From NCBI GenBank assembly GCA_900541315.1, contig UQJF01000036.1:1-23510 (forward strand): DNA of 23,510 nucleotides, given 5' to 3'. Below the pieces are notes generated by a model. That model was not told where the DNA came from. It did not search any database and was given only the letters and a program-made list of their open reading frames with translations. The number at the start of each line of letters is the position of its first letter. Position 1 is the stretch's first letter. This document shows, one piece after another, positions 23,463 through 23,510 of the stretch. This DNA comes from an uncultured Clostridium sp. (lineage in GTDB: Bacteria > Bacillota > Clostridia > Lachnospirales > Lachnospiraceae). Made by a program: the position numbers and the translations under genes.

Positions 23463-23510
23463 CTGTCTCTTATACACATCTCCGAGCCCACGAGACGGAG
23501 CTACATCTCG
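23463..23510. other. Residual Nextera sequencing adapter (not genomic)
   Basis: The last 48 bases are the reverse complement of the transposase mosaic end (CTGTCTCTTATACACATCT, 23463-23481), then the Nextera read-2 arm (CCGAGCCCACGAGAC, 23482-23496), an 8-base i7 index GGAGCTAC, and the first six bases (ATCTCG) of the P7 segment. The components account for every base to the end. Recognised from knowledge of Illumina library design; it should be trimmed. Confidence 0.97.

Overview
The window reads as ordinary chromosome of a low-to-moderate GC, obligately anaerobic Bacillota, most likely a Lachnospiraceae-type Clostridium relative. The basis is AddAB instead of RecBCD, an oxygen-sensitive class III ribonucleotide reductase (NrdD/NrdG), strong AGGAGG-type ribosome binding sites, frequent TTG/GTG starts, ScpAB condensin subunits and YesM/YesN-type two-component proteins. 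I cannot assign a genus. No phage, insertion sequence, CRISPR array, tRNA or rRNA is visible.

Layout, left to right. (1) 1-366: the 3' end of an unrecognised plus-strand gene, then a bidirectional terminator. (2) 367-7755, minus: addB-addA, a tightly spaced recombination-repair operon. (3) 7809-8237, plus: a small membrane-anchored protein resembling a degenerate FMN-binding domain, divergent from addB. (4) 8340-12209, minus: mscL-nrdG-dut-TPR protein-hflX, closely spaced and probably cotranscribed, ending at a terminator shared with the preceding plus gene. (5) 12481-12864, plus: a small XRE regulator with a TTG start and a palindrome upstream. (6) 12865-13068: a structured spacer ending in a long bidirectional terminator. 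(7) 13067-15199, minus: nrdD, with a promoter and two NrdR-box-like palindromes whose centres are 32 bp apart. (8) 15338-18742, plus: a well-formed promoter followed by a metallophosphoesterase, scpA, a 319-bp hairpin-rich gene-free stretch, scpB (TTG start) and a lysine-tailed XRE protein, ending at a terminator shared with the converging operon. (9) 18733-22449, minus: substrate-binding lipoprotein, YesM-type sensor kinase, YesN-type response regulator, with overlapping genes and their own promoter, but no permease or ATPase. (10) 22450-23460, minus: an aldo/keto reductase. (11) 23463-23510: not genomic; this is Nextera sequencing adapter with an index left on the contig end.

Functionally the region mixes housekeeping modules: DNA repair (AddAB), anaerobic dNTP supply (NrdD, NrdG, dUTPase), osmotic safety (MscL), ribosome-associated GTPase (HflX) and chromosome condensation (ScpAB). 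The most interesting accessory parts are the three-gene extracellular sensing cassette without a transporter, whose architecture resembles HptA-HptS-HptR and PgtC-PgtB-PgtA, the palindrome-rich element lodged between scpA and scpB, and the NrdR-box pair at nrdD. I do not see a clearly new multi-gene system. The three-component cassette is the best lead for new biology because its ligand and target are unknown.
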